From an uncultured Spirochaetaceae bacterium (GTDB taxonomy: Bacteria > Spirochaetota > Spirochaetia > Sphaerochaetales > Sphaerochaetaceae), in the NCBI GenBank assembly GCA_944389075.1, contig CALXLA010000044.1, positions 1 to 64,000 on the forward strand: a stretch of DNA of 64,000 bases, written 5' to 3'. Position numbers and translations under genes: made by a program. The notes below the pieces were generated by a model that did not search any database, was not told the DNA's origin, and was given only the letters and a program-made list of their open reading frames with translations. Positions 54,400 to 62,855 of the stretch are shown here, piece after piece (position 1 is the first letter of the stretch; each line of letters begins with the position of its first letter).

Positions 54400-55670
54400 C
54401 TTGCACCTCCTTCGGATGCATCTTCACTGAGTTGGTTTGCTTTTGCTTCAAGCTGTCCGATTGTTCGATTGAGTTCTGCAATTCTGCTATCAAGAGAACT
54501 TATCTCTGCTCGTTTCTGAGTCAGTTCAGCATCAGCTGCTGATATAGAAGTTGCGACTACGGATAGTGCTGATTGCCTAGAAGTGAAATCAGACACAGAT
54601 GACTGTAAAGTCTCTATCTGTTCATTTAGATTATTCTTGGTATTCTCAAGAACCGCGACATCAGATTCAAGAGAAGATTGCTGTACAGAAAAATCTGAAA
54701 CCTGCTTTTGAAGAGTATTATATTCTGCTGTAAGAGAAGCTAGCCTAGCATTTGTCGAAGCCAATGTACTTTCAGCTTCACTGTTATCAGCAATGAAAGA
54801 AAGAAGCTCACTTTTCTGCTGCGTAAGAGATGAAACATCACCGGAAAGAATTTCCTTTGTGTTAGAAAGCGCTGCGATTTCTGAATTCAAAGCATTCCTT
54901 TGTGATGTAAGGTCTGACACAATAGTAGCAAGATTCTGATTCTGATTCTGAAGGTCAGAAAGATTGTCCTGAGCATCTGCAACCTGTGAATCAAGCAGGT
55001 TCTTGGTATTCTGCTGTCTTGATATCGAATCATTGAGAATATTAAGAGAGGACTGTGTATCGCTGACAGACTGACGAAGTGCTTCGTACTGATCATTCAG
55101 TTCATCATTGCGGGATGTCAAAGCTGTGTTCAACCCTGCCAATCTTGAATTCTCACTCTGCAGGTTGCTTTGAGTATCCATCAATCCATTAACATCATTC
55201 TCCAATGCGGTTTTCTGCTCATTCAGAACATTGTTTGCATTCTGAAGATCTATACTTCTCTGTGCCTCATCTGAAAGATCGGCTATCGTCTGATTCAGGG
55301 ATTCAATCTCATTCTGCAGAGCATTTCGCTGATTCGTGAGGATAGATATCTTGTCTTCCTCACTTACTCTTAGCTCTTCCATATGTGAATTGAAGGTTGT
55401 TCGTTCTTCCTCTACACTGACTCTGAATTCCGACAGCGTGTTTTCCCACTCAAGGAAATCCTCGGAATAATAAGTGATTGCAGCAATTGCAGCAATTGCA
55501 GCCAGCACAGCAATAAGCACAGCCAAACAGTAAATCAGTTTACCTCTCTGACTATCTTTTATTTCCTTCGCAGTAGGTTCGAAATCGAAATCAATCACAT
55601 TCGAAGCCTGCTCCTGCTCATCCTCCAGATTCTGCTCTGAAAAGTCTGTATCATTTGGATTCTGTGACAT
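54396..55670 (-). CDS. Coiled-coil membrane protein, first gene of the defence-like operon
   Basis: A 424-residue protein. Residues 1-42 are acidic and presumably cytoplasmic, 43-68 form an alanine/isoleucine-rich membrane helix (LIYCLAVLIAVLAAIAAIAA), and 70-420 are almost wholly coiled coil with Ser, Asn, Gln and Leu heptads. It has no enzymatic domain. Its architecture mirrors the membrane helix and coiled coil of the McrB-like partner, so the two may pair side by side in the membrane. ATG 55670 follows a GGGGAG-type site. It may be the sensor or scaffold of the system. Confidence 0.85.
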   Translation of the reverse strand: MSQNPNDTDFSEQNLEDEQEQASNVIDFDFEPTAKEIKDSQRGKLIYCLAVLIAVLAAIAAIAAITYYSEDFLEWENTLSEFRVSVEEERTTFNSHMEELRVSEEDKISILTNQRNALQNEIESLNQTIADLSDEAQRSIDLQNANNVLNEQKTALENDVNGLMDTQSNLQSENSRLAGLNTALTSRNDELNDQYEALRQSVSDTQSSLNILNDSISRQQNTKNLLDSQVADAQDNLSDLQNQNQNLATIVSDLTSQRNALNSEIAALSNTKEILSGDVSSLTQQKSELLSFIADNSEAESTLASTNARLASLTAEYNTLQKQVSDFSVQQSSLESDVAVLENTKNNLNEQIETLQSSVSDFTSRQSALSVVATSISAADAELTQKRAEISSLDSRIAELNRTIGQLEAKANQLSEDASEGGAR

Positions 55671-55904
55671 ACTTTCCCTTCTCCCCTTATTCTGGATTTG
55701 ATTTTATCCTTCTGAATATAAGGAGTATATCACTCAGATTCTTTTTAATCTCCAGCAATTACAGACAATCTTCCCATTTTATGCAGGAACCTCACTTGCA
55801 AAAGTAAGAGCAAGTCTGAAGAAGTGGTGATCTGTGCCCCTAAAAGATAACACATATCAGCAACGGCTTCTTTCGAAGGGCACAAAGGACGCGGACTTGC
55901 AAAG
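55671..55904 (-). promoter_or_regulatory. Control region of the island operon
   Basis: On the minus strand TGATATACT (55724-55732), an extended -10, precedes a leader of about 45 nt that ends in a GGGGAGAAGGG ribosome site. No clear -35 is present, which fits an extended -10 promoter. No operator palindrome was found. Confidence 0.55.
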
Positions 55905-56129
55905 ATGAAAGCTGAAGAGTGGAAAGAGAAGAAGCATTATCCTGCTCAGTATCTCTCCTGTCAGAGAATAGCACAGTGTCTTTCTGCGATGCGGTGCATA
56001 GCCACTGGCCATGAGTATGAGATGAGGACAGTTATTGTCGACACGGAGCATAAGGCATTCTCCATCGTCTGTCCTATAGCCAGGGAACTATACGAAGCTT
56101 CTTTTCCTTCTGATGTGAGGAGTTCATAG
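55905..56129 (+). CDS. Small unknown frame at the right end of the island
   Basis: A 74-codon plus-strand frame (MKAEEWKEKKHYPAQYLS and onward). Beyond its TAG the same frame runs on 29 more codons with a hydrophobic helix (IQLWAMGIVAAALLAS), so it may be a gene broken by a stop. No ribosome site or family is recognised. Its location, where the recombination genes of integrated elements often sit, is its only interest; I see no recombinase motif. Confidence 0.3.
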   Translation: MKAEEWKEKKHYPAQYLSCQRIAQCLSAMRCIATGHEYEMRTVIVDTEHKAFSIVCPIARELYEASFPSDVRSS

Positions 56130-56244
56130 CAGTATAGGGCGAGCATAAGGAGCTTTGTGATCCAGCTGTGGGCAATGGGAATAGTTGCCGCCGCACTTCT
56201 CGCATCAAAACTCTGCTGAGATGAATCGCAACTGAATAGTTACG
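56130..56244. other. Right junction of the island
   Basis: No gene is seen apart from the hydrophobic continuation described for the adjacent frame. Confidence 0.4.
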
Positions 56245-56315
56245 AATCGTCATAAAACAATTCTTTGCAGTATAACGATTCTCCTAATAGCGATAAAATC
56301 AAATCATTCCCACTC
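56245..56315 (-). repeat. Right 71-bp direct repeat: active guaA 3' end (att site)
   Basis: This copy overlaps the last four codons of guaA, so the element brought a replacement 3' end that keeps the gene intact. Relative to the left copy three bases differ: one weakens the terminator stem (TTATGACGATT) and two fall in its loop or inner stem. The T-run after the stem is absent, replaced by CGTAACT. Confidence 0.85.
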
Positions 56316-57857
56316 TATCGTTGCTGGTGGTTTTGATGTTACATCATAGAGGACTCTGTTAACGCCTTTGACCTCATTGCAGATTCTGGAAGAAGCTCTC
56401 TGAAGGACATCATAAGGCATCCTGTACCAGTCAGCTGTCATAGCATCCTCTGAAGTGACTGCACGGAGAGTACAGACTTCCCTGTATGTCCTCTCATCAC
56501 CCTGCACGCCTACGCTCTTCACAGGAAGAAGATCTGCGAATGCCTGCCAGATTTTATCATAGAGTCCAGCCTTGCGGATCTCATCGATGAAAATCGCATC
56601 AATATCACGGAGAGTATCGAGGCGCTCCTTAGTAACCTCTCCGATGCATCTCACGCCAAGGCCAGGACCTGGGAACGGATGACGGTACACAAGCTCATCA
56701 GGAAGACCGAGCTCCTTTCCAAGTGCCCTTACCTCATCCTTGAAAAGATCCTTCAGAGGCTCAAGAAGCTGCCACTTCAGATCCTCAGGAAGACCGCCGA
56801 CATTATGATGTGATTTGATTGTCGAGGACGGACCGCCGAATGGCGACTTCGACTCAACAACATCAGGATACAGCGTGCCCTGAGCCAGGAATGAGATATC
56901 CCCGCACTTCCTTGCCTCCCTGTAGAATGTATCGACAAAGAGCTTTCCGATTATCTTCCTCTTGCTCTCAGGCTCAGTCACGCCCTTGAGCGCTGCAAGG
57001 AAATCATCCTCAGCATCAGCATACTGAAGCCGCATGCTGAAGTTCTTCGAGAAAAGATCTATTACAGACTGCGCCTCATTCTTGCGAAGCATTCCGTTAT
57101 TCACGAACACACAGACAAGCTGATCACCGATTGCCTTATGGATAAGGACAGCAGCAACAGATGAATCGACTCCTCCTGAAAGACCGCAGAGAACAGTCTT
57201 GTTGCCTACAGTCCTGCGGATATCCTCAATGGCATCGTTGACGAATGAGCCCATGTTCCAGTCAGCTCTTGCTCCTACGATATCAAGGACGAAAGAGCGG
57301 ATCATTTTCTCGCCTTCAACGGAATGCACGACCTCCGGATGGAACTGCACGCCATAGAACTTGCGGGCCTTATCCTCCACAGCAGCATATGGGCATGTCG
57401 GAGTCGTAGCTGTGACAGTGAAGCCCGGAGCCATTCTATCGACACTGTCACCATGGCTCATCCATACCTGGCTTCTGTCGCTGACATTGCGGAAAAGAAG
57501 CGATGACTTATCCGCGATATCAATATTCTGAAGCCCGTATTCCTTCTTATCAGGACAAGTGACATTTCCGCCAAGGCATTCTGTCATCACCTGAAGGCCA
57601 TAGCAGATGCCGAGAATAGGGATTCCCAGCGAGAATATCGCACTGTCAGGTCTGGGAGAGCCTGGAGTCTTAACGGAAGCAGGCCCGCCCGAGAATATGA
57701 TTCCCTTAGGCCCGATGCTTCTCACTTCTTCCGCGCTGATCGTGAAAGGCACAATCTGGCTGTAGACACCGCACTCCCTGACACGCCTTGCTATAAGCTG
57801 GCTGTACTGTGCGCCGAAATCGAGAACGAGTATGCAATCATGATCTGATACTGCCAT
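56304..57857 (-). CDS. guaA: GMP synthase (glutamine-hydrolysing)
   Basis: Makes GMP from XMP, glutamine and ATP. The 517-residue protein has an N-terminal class I glutaminase domain (nucleophile in GICYGLQ near residue 82, HPEV near 172), the ATP pyrophosphatase PP-loop LSGGVDSSVAAVL near 228, and the C-terminal dimerisation domain ending TIEWE. ATG 57857 follows GGGAG. It is the last gene of a six-gene minus-strand operon, and its 3' end is the integration site of the island. Confidence 0.98.
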   Translation of the reverse strand: MAVSDHDCILVLDFGAQYSQLIARRVRECGVYSQIVPFTISAEEVRSIGPKGIIFSGGPASVKTPGSPRPDSAIFSLGIPILGICYGLQVMTECLGGNVTCPDKKEYGLQNIDIADKSSLLFRNVSDRSQVWMSHGDSVDRMAPGFTVTATTPTCPYAAVEDKARKFYGVQFHPEVVHSVEGEKMIRSFVLDIVGARADWNMGSFVNDAIEDIRRTVGNKTVLCGLSGGVDSSVAAVLIHKAIGDQLVCVFVNNGMLRKNEAQSVIDLFSKNFSMRLQYADAEDDFLAALKGVTEPESKRKIIGKLFVDTFYREARKCGDISFLAQGTLYPDVVESKSPFGGPSSTIKSHHNVGGLPEDLKWQLLEPLKDLFKDEVRALGKELGLPDELVYRHPFPGPGLGVRCIGEVTKERLDTLRDIDAIFIDEIRKAGLYDKIWQAFADLLPVKSVGVQGDERTYREVCTLRAVTSEDAMTADWYRMPYDVLQRASSRICNEVKGVNRVLYDVTSKPPATIEWE

Positions 57858-57904
57858 CTATTAATCTCCCAGTCTTGAGTTTACAAATTAAAGCCGCAGC
57901 TTTT

Positions 57905-58423
57905 CTACCACCTGAGGCTGTCAAGGCGAGGATAGCCTTTCCTCACCGCCTCATAAAGCCCAAGGCCGACTATCGCGCCTACACCGCTCTGAATGATATT
58001 AGGCACTACCTCAGTGAGCGCTTCCGCGAATGTCACAAGGAAAAGAGATGTCAGGAAAAGATATCCGAGCGAAACAATGACAACAGCTGAAAGAGCTGCC
58101 AGAAGCTTTACAGCGATTGTGGACTTCATCTTCTTCACGATGAGGCCAAGGACAAGAGCCTCGACTCCATGCACGACAAAGGAGACAGGAGCCCACTGAG
58201 CATATCCTCCGAGAATATCAGCAAGAGCTGTACCTACACCGCCTGCGATGAATCCAGTCACAGGACCGAAAGCATAGGAGACAAATGAGACACCGGCATC
58301 AACAAGAGATATATATCCACCCGTGGCGCTCACAGGAATCCTTATGACGATTGTGAATACTGCGACAATTGCTGTAGAAACGGCAATGAGGCTTATGCGC
58401 AAAGCGCTTTTGTTCTTTTCCAT
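57905..58423 (-). CDS. ECF transporter substrate-binding (S) component
   Basis: A 172-residue membrane protein with six hydrophobic segments, typical of ECF S subunits that capture vitamins. The conserved stretch GGYISLVDAGVSFVSYAFGPV and GVGTALADILGGYAQWAP are S-component signatures of the ThiW/HmpT-like group. The vitamin cannot be assigned; thiamine-precursor transport is one option. ATG 58423 follows AAGGGG. It lies 11 bp after the EcfT stop, making a dedicated (group I-type) ECF importer. Confidence 0.85.
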   Translation of the reverse strand: MEKNKSALRISLIAVSTAIVAVFTIVIRIPVSATGGYISLVDAGVSFVSYAFGPVTGFIAGGVGTALADILGGYAQWAPVSFVVHGVEALVLGLIVKKMKSTIAVKLLAALSAVVIVSLGYLFLTSLFLVTFAEALTEVVPNIIQSGVGAIVGLGLYEAVRKGYPRLDSLRW

Positions 58424-58434
58424 TTTCCAACCCC

Positions 58435-59169
58435 TTATTTCAGCAATATGAACAAGATGACCGGAATAATAGCACAAAGCGCCATCTCTATGTAATACGA
58501 TTCAGGCTTCGGAAACGGCTGTTCTGTATGCTTTCTTCCGAATCCCCTTTCCTCAAGCACAGAGGCGCTTTCGGGAATCATCCGGATAGCAGCGACAGTC
58601 AATGCCGTCACTGAAGGAATTACAGGATAACCTCGCTTCCCTTCTGAAAGCCTCAGCGACATGGAATCCCTTATCTCCGTGAAAAGAGAGCCAAGATGAG
58701 GTATGAACCTGAGGATCATCGAAAGGGAAAGCGCTGCCTTATAAGGCATATGGAAGAACCTCAGTGCCTTCACTATCTCAGAGTTCCTGGCAGTCTCAAG
58801 AAGACATTCAAGCATCAGTGCGACAGACATGAAGCGCATCGCTATCATATAGACTTCATGGAAGCCCTGTTTTGTTACTAGCTTGAATCCATTGATGACA
58901 ATCAAAGCTTCTGATGAGCGTGACTGGAATGGCATGAAAAGGAACATCAGGATGAAAACAGGGAGAATCCTTCTTATATTCCTCCATGTCTCCCTGAGTC
59001 CCAGTGAGAAAATGGAAATGAATATAGGGATCAGTGCATAGACAGTTATCGAAGGAAGAGTGCTGACAAAGAACGGAAAGATCACCATGAGGATGGTGAA
59101 GACAAGCTTAGGACGCGCATCGAGGCGATGGTAAAGAGACTCTCCATAAATGTAGGAATCAATATCCAA
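58435..59169 (-). CDS. ECF transporter transmembrane coupling protein EcfT
   Basis: A 244-residue protein with N-terminal helices, a family block YHRLDARPKLVFTILMV near residue 15, and the cytoplasmic coupling motifs SMSLRLSEGKRGYP and SASVLEERGFGRK; the latter is the second Ala-Arg-Gly-like motif (here ERG) that contacts the ATPases. It overlaps the ATPase gene by 11 bp and precedes the S component. Confidence 0.9.
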   Translation of the reverse strand: MDIDSYIYGESLYHRLDARPKLVFTILMVIFPFFVSTLPSITVYALIPIFISIFSLGLRETWRNIRRILPVFILMFLFMPFQSRSSEALIVINGFKLVTKQGFHEVYMIAMRFMSVALMLECLLETARNSEIVKALRFFHMPYKAALSLSMILRFIPHLGSLFTEIRDSMSLRLSEGKRGYPVIPSVTALTVAAIRMIPESASVLEERGFGRKHTEQPFPKPESYYIEMALCAIIPVILFILLK

Positions 59170-60484
59170 GGATCTGTCCTCCTTCAGCTCTCAGCTTCAT
59201 GCCGGGCAATGCCGATGCGAATTTCCTGTCGTGCGTGATGATCAGCAGCCCTGTTCCTATTTCAAGATATGCCTCAACAGCCTTGAACGTGCTTTTATAA
59301 TCCAGCGCGCTATCAAGTTCATCGAAGATTGCGAAAGGTCTTCTCAGCAACAGGAAGACAGCTGCCTGCAGGAGCTTTGCCTTGCCATATGAAAGCTCAG
59401 AGACATAACATTCAGGCCTGAGACCGAATCGCCTGAGGACATCATCTATAGCTGAATCATCAGCTCCTGTGCTCTTCAGCTCATCAAGCACTGTCGGCAG
59501 AAAAAGCTGCTGATATGGATTCTGCATGAGATACGCGACCTTATGCCTACGTTCCTTATAAGAGAGTTCCTTGCCATCGATAGCTACAGCCCCCTGCTCT
59601 TCCCTCACAAGCCCGCAGAGTACTTTCGCGAATGTACTTTTGCCGCTTCCGTTCTCGCCAAGAAGGACAGAAACTGTACCGCTCTTCAGAGAAAAGCCAT
59701 CTGCAGACAAGACAAACGGATTGCTTTCCTTCATTCCCCTGTGCCGTCTCTCAAGCCTTATGCCATCTACTGCAATAACATGTTCCGATACACATTCAGG
59801 AAAGGAAATATGGGGCATATCCTCACCTGTGTACTCTGCGCACATGCCATCCTTTATGGAGACAGTACGGTTGAATATGCCGCTGTATTCAGCAAGCTCA
59901 TGTGAGCCAAGGACGATGACGCTCTTATCAAGAGCAGATAGAATTGAAGCAAGCTTCTCGCGCCATTCAGGGGAAAGCTCATCAAAAGACTCATCAAGGA
60001 TATAGATATCCGGATCTATCGCGAAAAGCACAGCAAGCATCAGACGGCGTTTCTCCCCGCCTGAAAGCTGAGACGGACTTGCCTGCCTGAGATTAGTAAG
60101 TGAAAAACGCTGAAGATTCTCAGCCATCCTTCTCTCAATCTCCGGCCATGGGAGTCCCATATTCGATAACGGGAAGATGATTTCCTCTTCAACAGTCGAA
60201 AAGAGGAGCATCTCATCGGTATTCTGGCTGATGCGGCTCACTATCTCCATCCGCTCAGGGATAGGAATCGATAGAAGGTCCTTTCCATCTACTGTTATCT
60301 GACCTGAAAGCTTTCCATCGGAATATGCAGGAACAGAACCTGTCAGAATCTTCGCAAGTGTGGACTTCCCGCTGCCCGGCGGAGACAATACAAGCAGATG
60401 CTCACCGCGTTCAAGAGACAGCGAAAAAGAGGAGAAAATGTTTTCTCCTCCTTCATAGCTGAAACTGAGATCATCAACGACCAT
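59159..60484 (-). CDS. Fused double-domain ECF ATPase (EcfA-EcfA')
   Basis: Two ABC ATPase domains joined in 441 residues. Domain 1 is complete: Walker A PPGSGKSTLAKIL, signature LSGGEKRRL, Walker B IYILDESFDEL. Domain 2 (from about 235) has Walker A GENGSGKSTFAKVL, but signature LSYGKAK instead of LSGGQ and Walker B FAIFDELDSALDY. The glutamate is in place, so domain 2 is probably binding-competent with a changed signature site. Separate EcfA1/A2 genes are commoner; fusions occur. ATG 60484 overlaps plsC by 11 bp. Confidence 0.92.
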   Translation of the reverse strand: MVVDDLSFSYEGGENIFSSFSLSLERGEHLLVLSPPGSGKSTLAKILTGSVPAYSDGKLSGQITVDGKDLLSIPIPERMEIVSRISQNTDEMLLFSTVEEEIIFPLSNMGLPWPEIERRMAENLQRFSLTNLRQASPSQLSGGEKRRLMLAVLFAIDPDIYILDESFDELSPEWREKLASILSALDKSVIVLGSHELAEYSGIFNRTVSIKDGMCAEYTGEDMPHISFPECVSEHVIAVDGIRLERRHRGMKESNPFVLSADGFSLKSGTVSVLLGENGSGKSTFAKVLCGLVREEQGAVAIDGKELSYKERRHKVAYLMQNPYQQLFLPTVLDELKSTGADDSAIDDVLRRFGLRPECYVSELSYGKAKLLQAAVFLLLRRPFAIFDELDSALDYKSTFKAVEAYLEIGTGLLIITHDRKFASALPGMKLRAEGGQILGY

Positions 60485-61220
60485 CAGGCCCCGGGAATGA
60501 CTCGACTTCCCTTCTTATCATGTTCTCGACATATGTATGGACTTCCTTGAGCTCCTCATCGGAGAGGGACGTTGTATCGATAGCAGGAAGGATCTTCACA
60601 TAGACATGAACAGGCTTTATTGACCTAGCTCCCTCAAGACAGAATCTCGTATTCCCAAGAGCGACAGGAACGATCTTCGCCTTGGCCTTTATCGCCATCT
60701 TGAACGCTCCTGCCTTCATCTCACCCATCACGCCTGTCTTGCTCCTTGTGCCTTCAGGGAAGATGCACATCGGAATCCCTGCCTTAATCTGGTCAGCACC
60801 CTTGAATATCGTCTTCGCGCTCTCCCTGAGGCTTGACCTGTCAATCGGAAGACAGTGCAGGACCTTCAGCAGGCCATGAAGCACAGGAACCTTATAAAGC
60901 TCCTGCTTCGCTACAAGACCGCACCACATGCCCGAGCCAAGAATCACAGGGATATCAACCATTGAAGAATGATTCGGCACATAGCAGATTCTCTCACCTT
61001 TCTGCGGGATATTCTCTCTGCCCTCAACTTTGACAAGAGCTCCAAGCGTTATATAAATCCATCTGATTATCATCTGGATAATCACATAGATGACAGCATC
61101 GGCAGCTTTATACAGATGGAGGAATCTCAGAAGATTGCCGAATATGATAGTCAGCAGGCCAAGAAGCGCAAAGACAGGTACAAGCAGTGTCATGCCGACA
61201 ATCTGGCGGATCCTACCCAT
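60474..61220 (-). CDS. plsC: 1-acyl-sn-glycerol-3-phosphate acyltransferase (PlsC)
   Basis: Membrane enzyme making phosphatidic acid. The 248-residue protein has N-terminal hydrophobic helices, the catalytic Hx4D motif in PNHSSMVDIP (near residue 85) and the glycerophosphate-binding FPEGTRSKTG (near 160). ATG 61220 is chosen: it follows AGGAGG and overlaps the helicase stop by eight bases, whereas longer in-frame starts only read the helicase tail in another frame. Confidence 0.93.
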   Translation of the reverse strand: MGRIRQIVGMTLLVPVFALLGLLTIIFGNLLRFLHLYKAADAVIYVIIQMIIRWIYITLGALVKVEGRENIPQKGERICYVPNHSSMVDIPVILGSGMWCGLVAKQELYKVPVLHGLLKVLHCLPIDRSSLRESAKTIFKGADQIKAGIPMCIFPEGTRSKTGVMGEMKAGAFKMAIKAKAKIVPVALGNTRFCLEGARSIKPVHVYVKILPAIDTTSLSDEELKEVHTYVENMIRREVESFPGPDGR

Positions 61221-62727
61221 TGTTCTTCCTCCTGAGGAATCTGGATACAAAGCGGCTGAATATGCCTTTCTTAACCGCCTTGACTTCCTTTGTCTCCACA
61301 GTCTTCTCAGCAACTGGCTTAGGCTGAGATGGCTTCTTCTGGGCAGGCTTGGCATTCTGCGCATTGACCTTCTTCGGCTTGCTTCCGGAAACACCATACT
61401 GCTTTTTGTAGTAATTAAGACGCTCATCAAGGCTCATTGTCGCGAGCTTTGCGTAATCCTCTTCAGCCGGCTTAGGCTTGCTCTCCTTACGCTTCTGGGG
61501 CTTATTGCCCTTGACAGACGGCTTCTTGATACTCTTCTTATCATGGACAGCGGAGCGCCTCGGGCTCTTGTAATGATACCCCTCGCTCTTATCCTCCACA
61601 GCCTCAAGCCCTATCTCATCAGGCCAGAGCACAGGAATCTTCATCTGGATGTAGTTCTCTATGGGTTCAAGGCCATAGATGTATTCCTCACATGCCAGAG
61701 TTATGGCCTTACCGGATTTTCCGGCCCTCGCAGTACGTCCGATGCGATGGACATAACTCTCATAATCCTCCGGGATATCGTAATTGACGACGAGCTGGAG
61801 ATCATCAATCTGGAGACCTCTTGCGGCCACATCAGTCGCGACAAGGATCGGAAGATTGCCGCTCTTCATCTTATCGAGGGTCTTCAGGCGCTGGGACTGA
61901 GGCATATCACCCATGAGGTATGCAGCCTTATAGCCATTCATCTGAAGTCTCTTGGCAACCTCGACAGCCCTGTCCTTCATATTAGTGAAGATAAGACAGG
62001 ACTCTGGCTTCTCCTTTGCAAGGATTGAAAGGAGCAATCCGAACTTCTCGGTATGTGTGACATGGAAAAGCTCCTGCTCTATCTTGCTGACAGTTATCTC
62101 CTCAGGCTGTACGAGGATCTCCTCAGGATTATTCATGTAGCTCCATGCGAGATTGCGTACCCTTGTCGAGAGTGTCGCGGAGAAAAGCATCGTCTGCCTC
62201 TCCGATGGAGCCACCATCTTGGAGAACATATCCTGGATATCAGGATAGAATCCCATATCGAACATCCTGTCAGCCTCATCGAGGACTACTGTATCGAAAC
62301 AGCGGAAATCGATCTTGCTTGACTTCGCGAAATCAAGAAGGCGCCCTGGAGTACCCACATAGAGATCAAGCCCTGAGGAAAGCTCCTCAAGCTGGTCTTT
62401 ATAGCCTACTCCGCCGTAGAAGCATCCGATACGGAAATCGGGATACCCCGCCGAAAGGATCTTCGCATCATTCTCTATCTGCACAGCAAGCTCACGTGTC
62501 GGCGCGACGACAAGTGCTGCCCCGCTTTTGTTCCTGCCATGCTTTTCCAGTATCGTAAGAAGGAAAACTGCCGTCTTGCCGCTGCCGGTCTTAGACTGCA
62601 CCATCACATCATTTCCCTGAAGAGTCACCGGGAGGACCTTTGCCTGAACCTCAGTACATTCGCTATATCCAGCTTTCTCGACTCCGGAAAGCACCTCTTC
62701 AGAAAGAGCTAATTCAGAAAATCGCAT
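61213..62727 (-). CDS. DEAD-box RNA helicase
   Basis: A 504-residue ATP-dependent RNA helicase. All motifs are present: Q motif region TEVQAKVLP, Walker A QSKTGSGKTAVF, PTRELAVQ, TPGRLLDF, DEAD box VVLDEADRMF, SAT in LFSATLS, ARGLQIDDL and HRIGRTARAGK. A 120-residue basic tail, rich in Lys, Pro and Arg, resembles RNA-binding tails of DeaD/CsdA-type helicases in ribosome assembly or cold adaptation. ATG 62727 follows AAAGGA. It is the first gene of the operon ending in guaA. Confidence 0.95.
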   Translation of the reverse strand: MRFSELALSEEVLSGVEKAGYSECTEVQAKVLPVTLQGNDVMVQSKTGSGKTAVFLLTILEKHGRNKSGAALVVAPTRELAVQIENDAKILSAGYPDFRIGCFYGGVGYKDQLEELSSGLDLYVGTPGRLLDFAKSSKIDFRCFDTVVLDEADRMFDMGFYPDIQDMFSKMVAPSERQTMLFSATLSTRVRNLAWSYMNNPEEILVQPEEITVSKIEQELFHVTHTEKFGLLLSILAKEKPESCLIFTNMKDRAVEVAKRLQMNGYKAAYLMGDMPQSQRLKTLDKMKSGNLPILVATDVAARGLQIDDLQLVVNYDIPEDYESYVHRIGRTARAGKSGKAITLACEEYIYGLEPIENYIQMKIPVLWPDEIGLEAVEDKSEGYHYKSPRRSAVHDKKSIKKPSVKGNKPQKRKESKPKPAEEDYAKLATMSLDERLNYYKKQYGVSGSKPKKVNAQNAKPAQKKPSQPKPVAEKTVETKEVKAVKKGIFSRFVSRFLRRKNNG

Positions 62728-62855
62728 TTATTCTGTCCTTTGATTTCTAGGATCAACGAATAAACAGTATCGTAACTGTCCTGTTTTGTCCATTGTATGG
62801 AGCAGAATGCCGGACACAGGTACTGATATCATTCACAAGGAGCTATAATCTCAAT

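Larger units (their letters stand above)
43722..56244. mobile_element. Genomic island inserted at guaA 3' end
   Basis: About 12.5 kb between two 71-bp guaA-end repeats. Contents are a HigBA-like pair, RhuM and DUF4143-ATPase remnants, a five-gene McrBC/Hsp70/helicase operon and a small unknown frame. The guaA 3' end is a known integration site for integrative elements. No tyrosine or serine recombinase gene was recognised inside, so the island is either decayed or moved by an enzyme encoded elsewhere. Boundaries are exact to the repeat; the crossover point inside it is unknown. Confidence 0.8.

Noticed and set aside
54396-55670. Reading the coiled-coil protein as an SMC-like or phage tail-fibre protein
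   Set aside because: No Walker motifs or hinge, and a clear membrane helix plus operon coupling with the McrB-like gene fit a membrane scaffold better.
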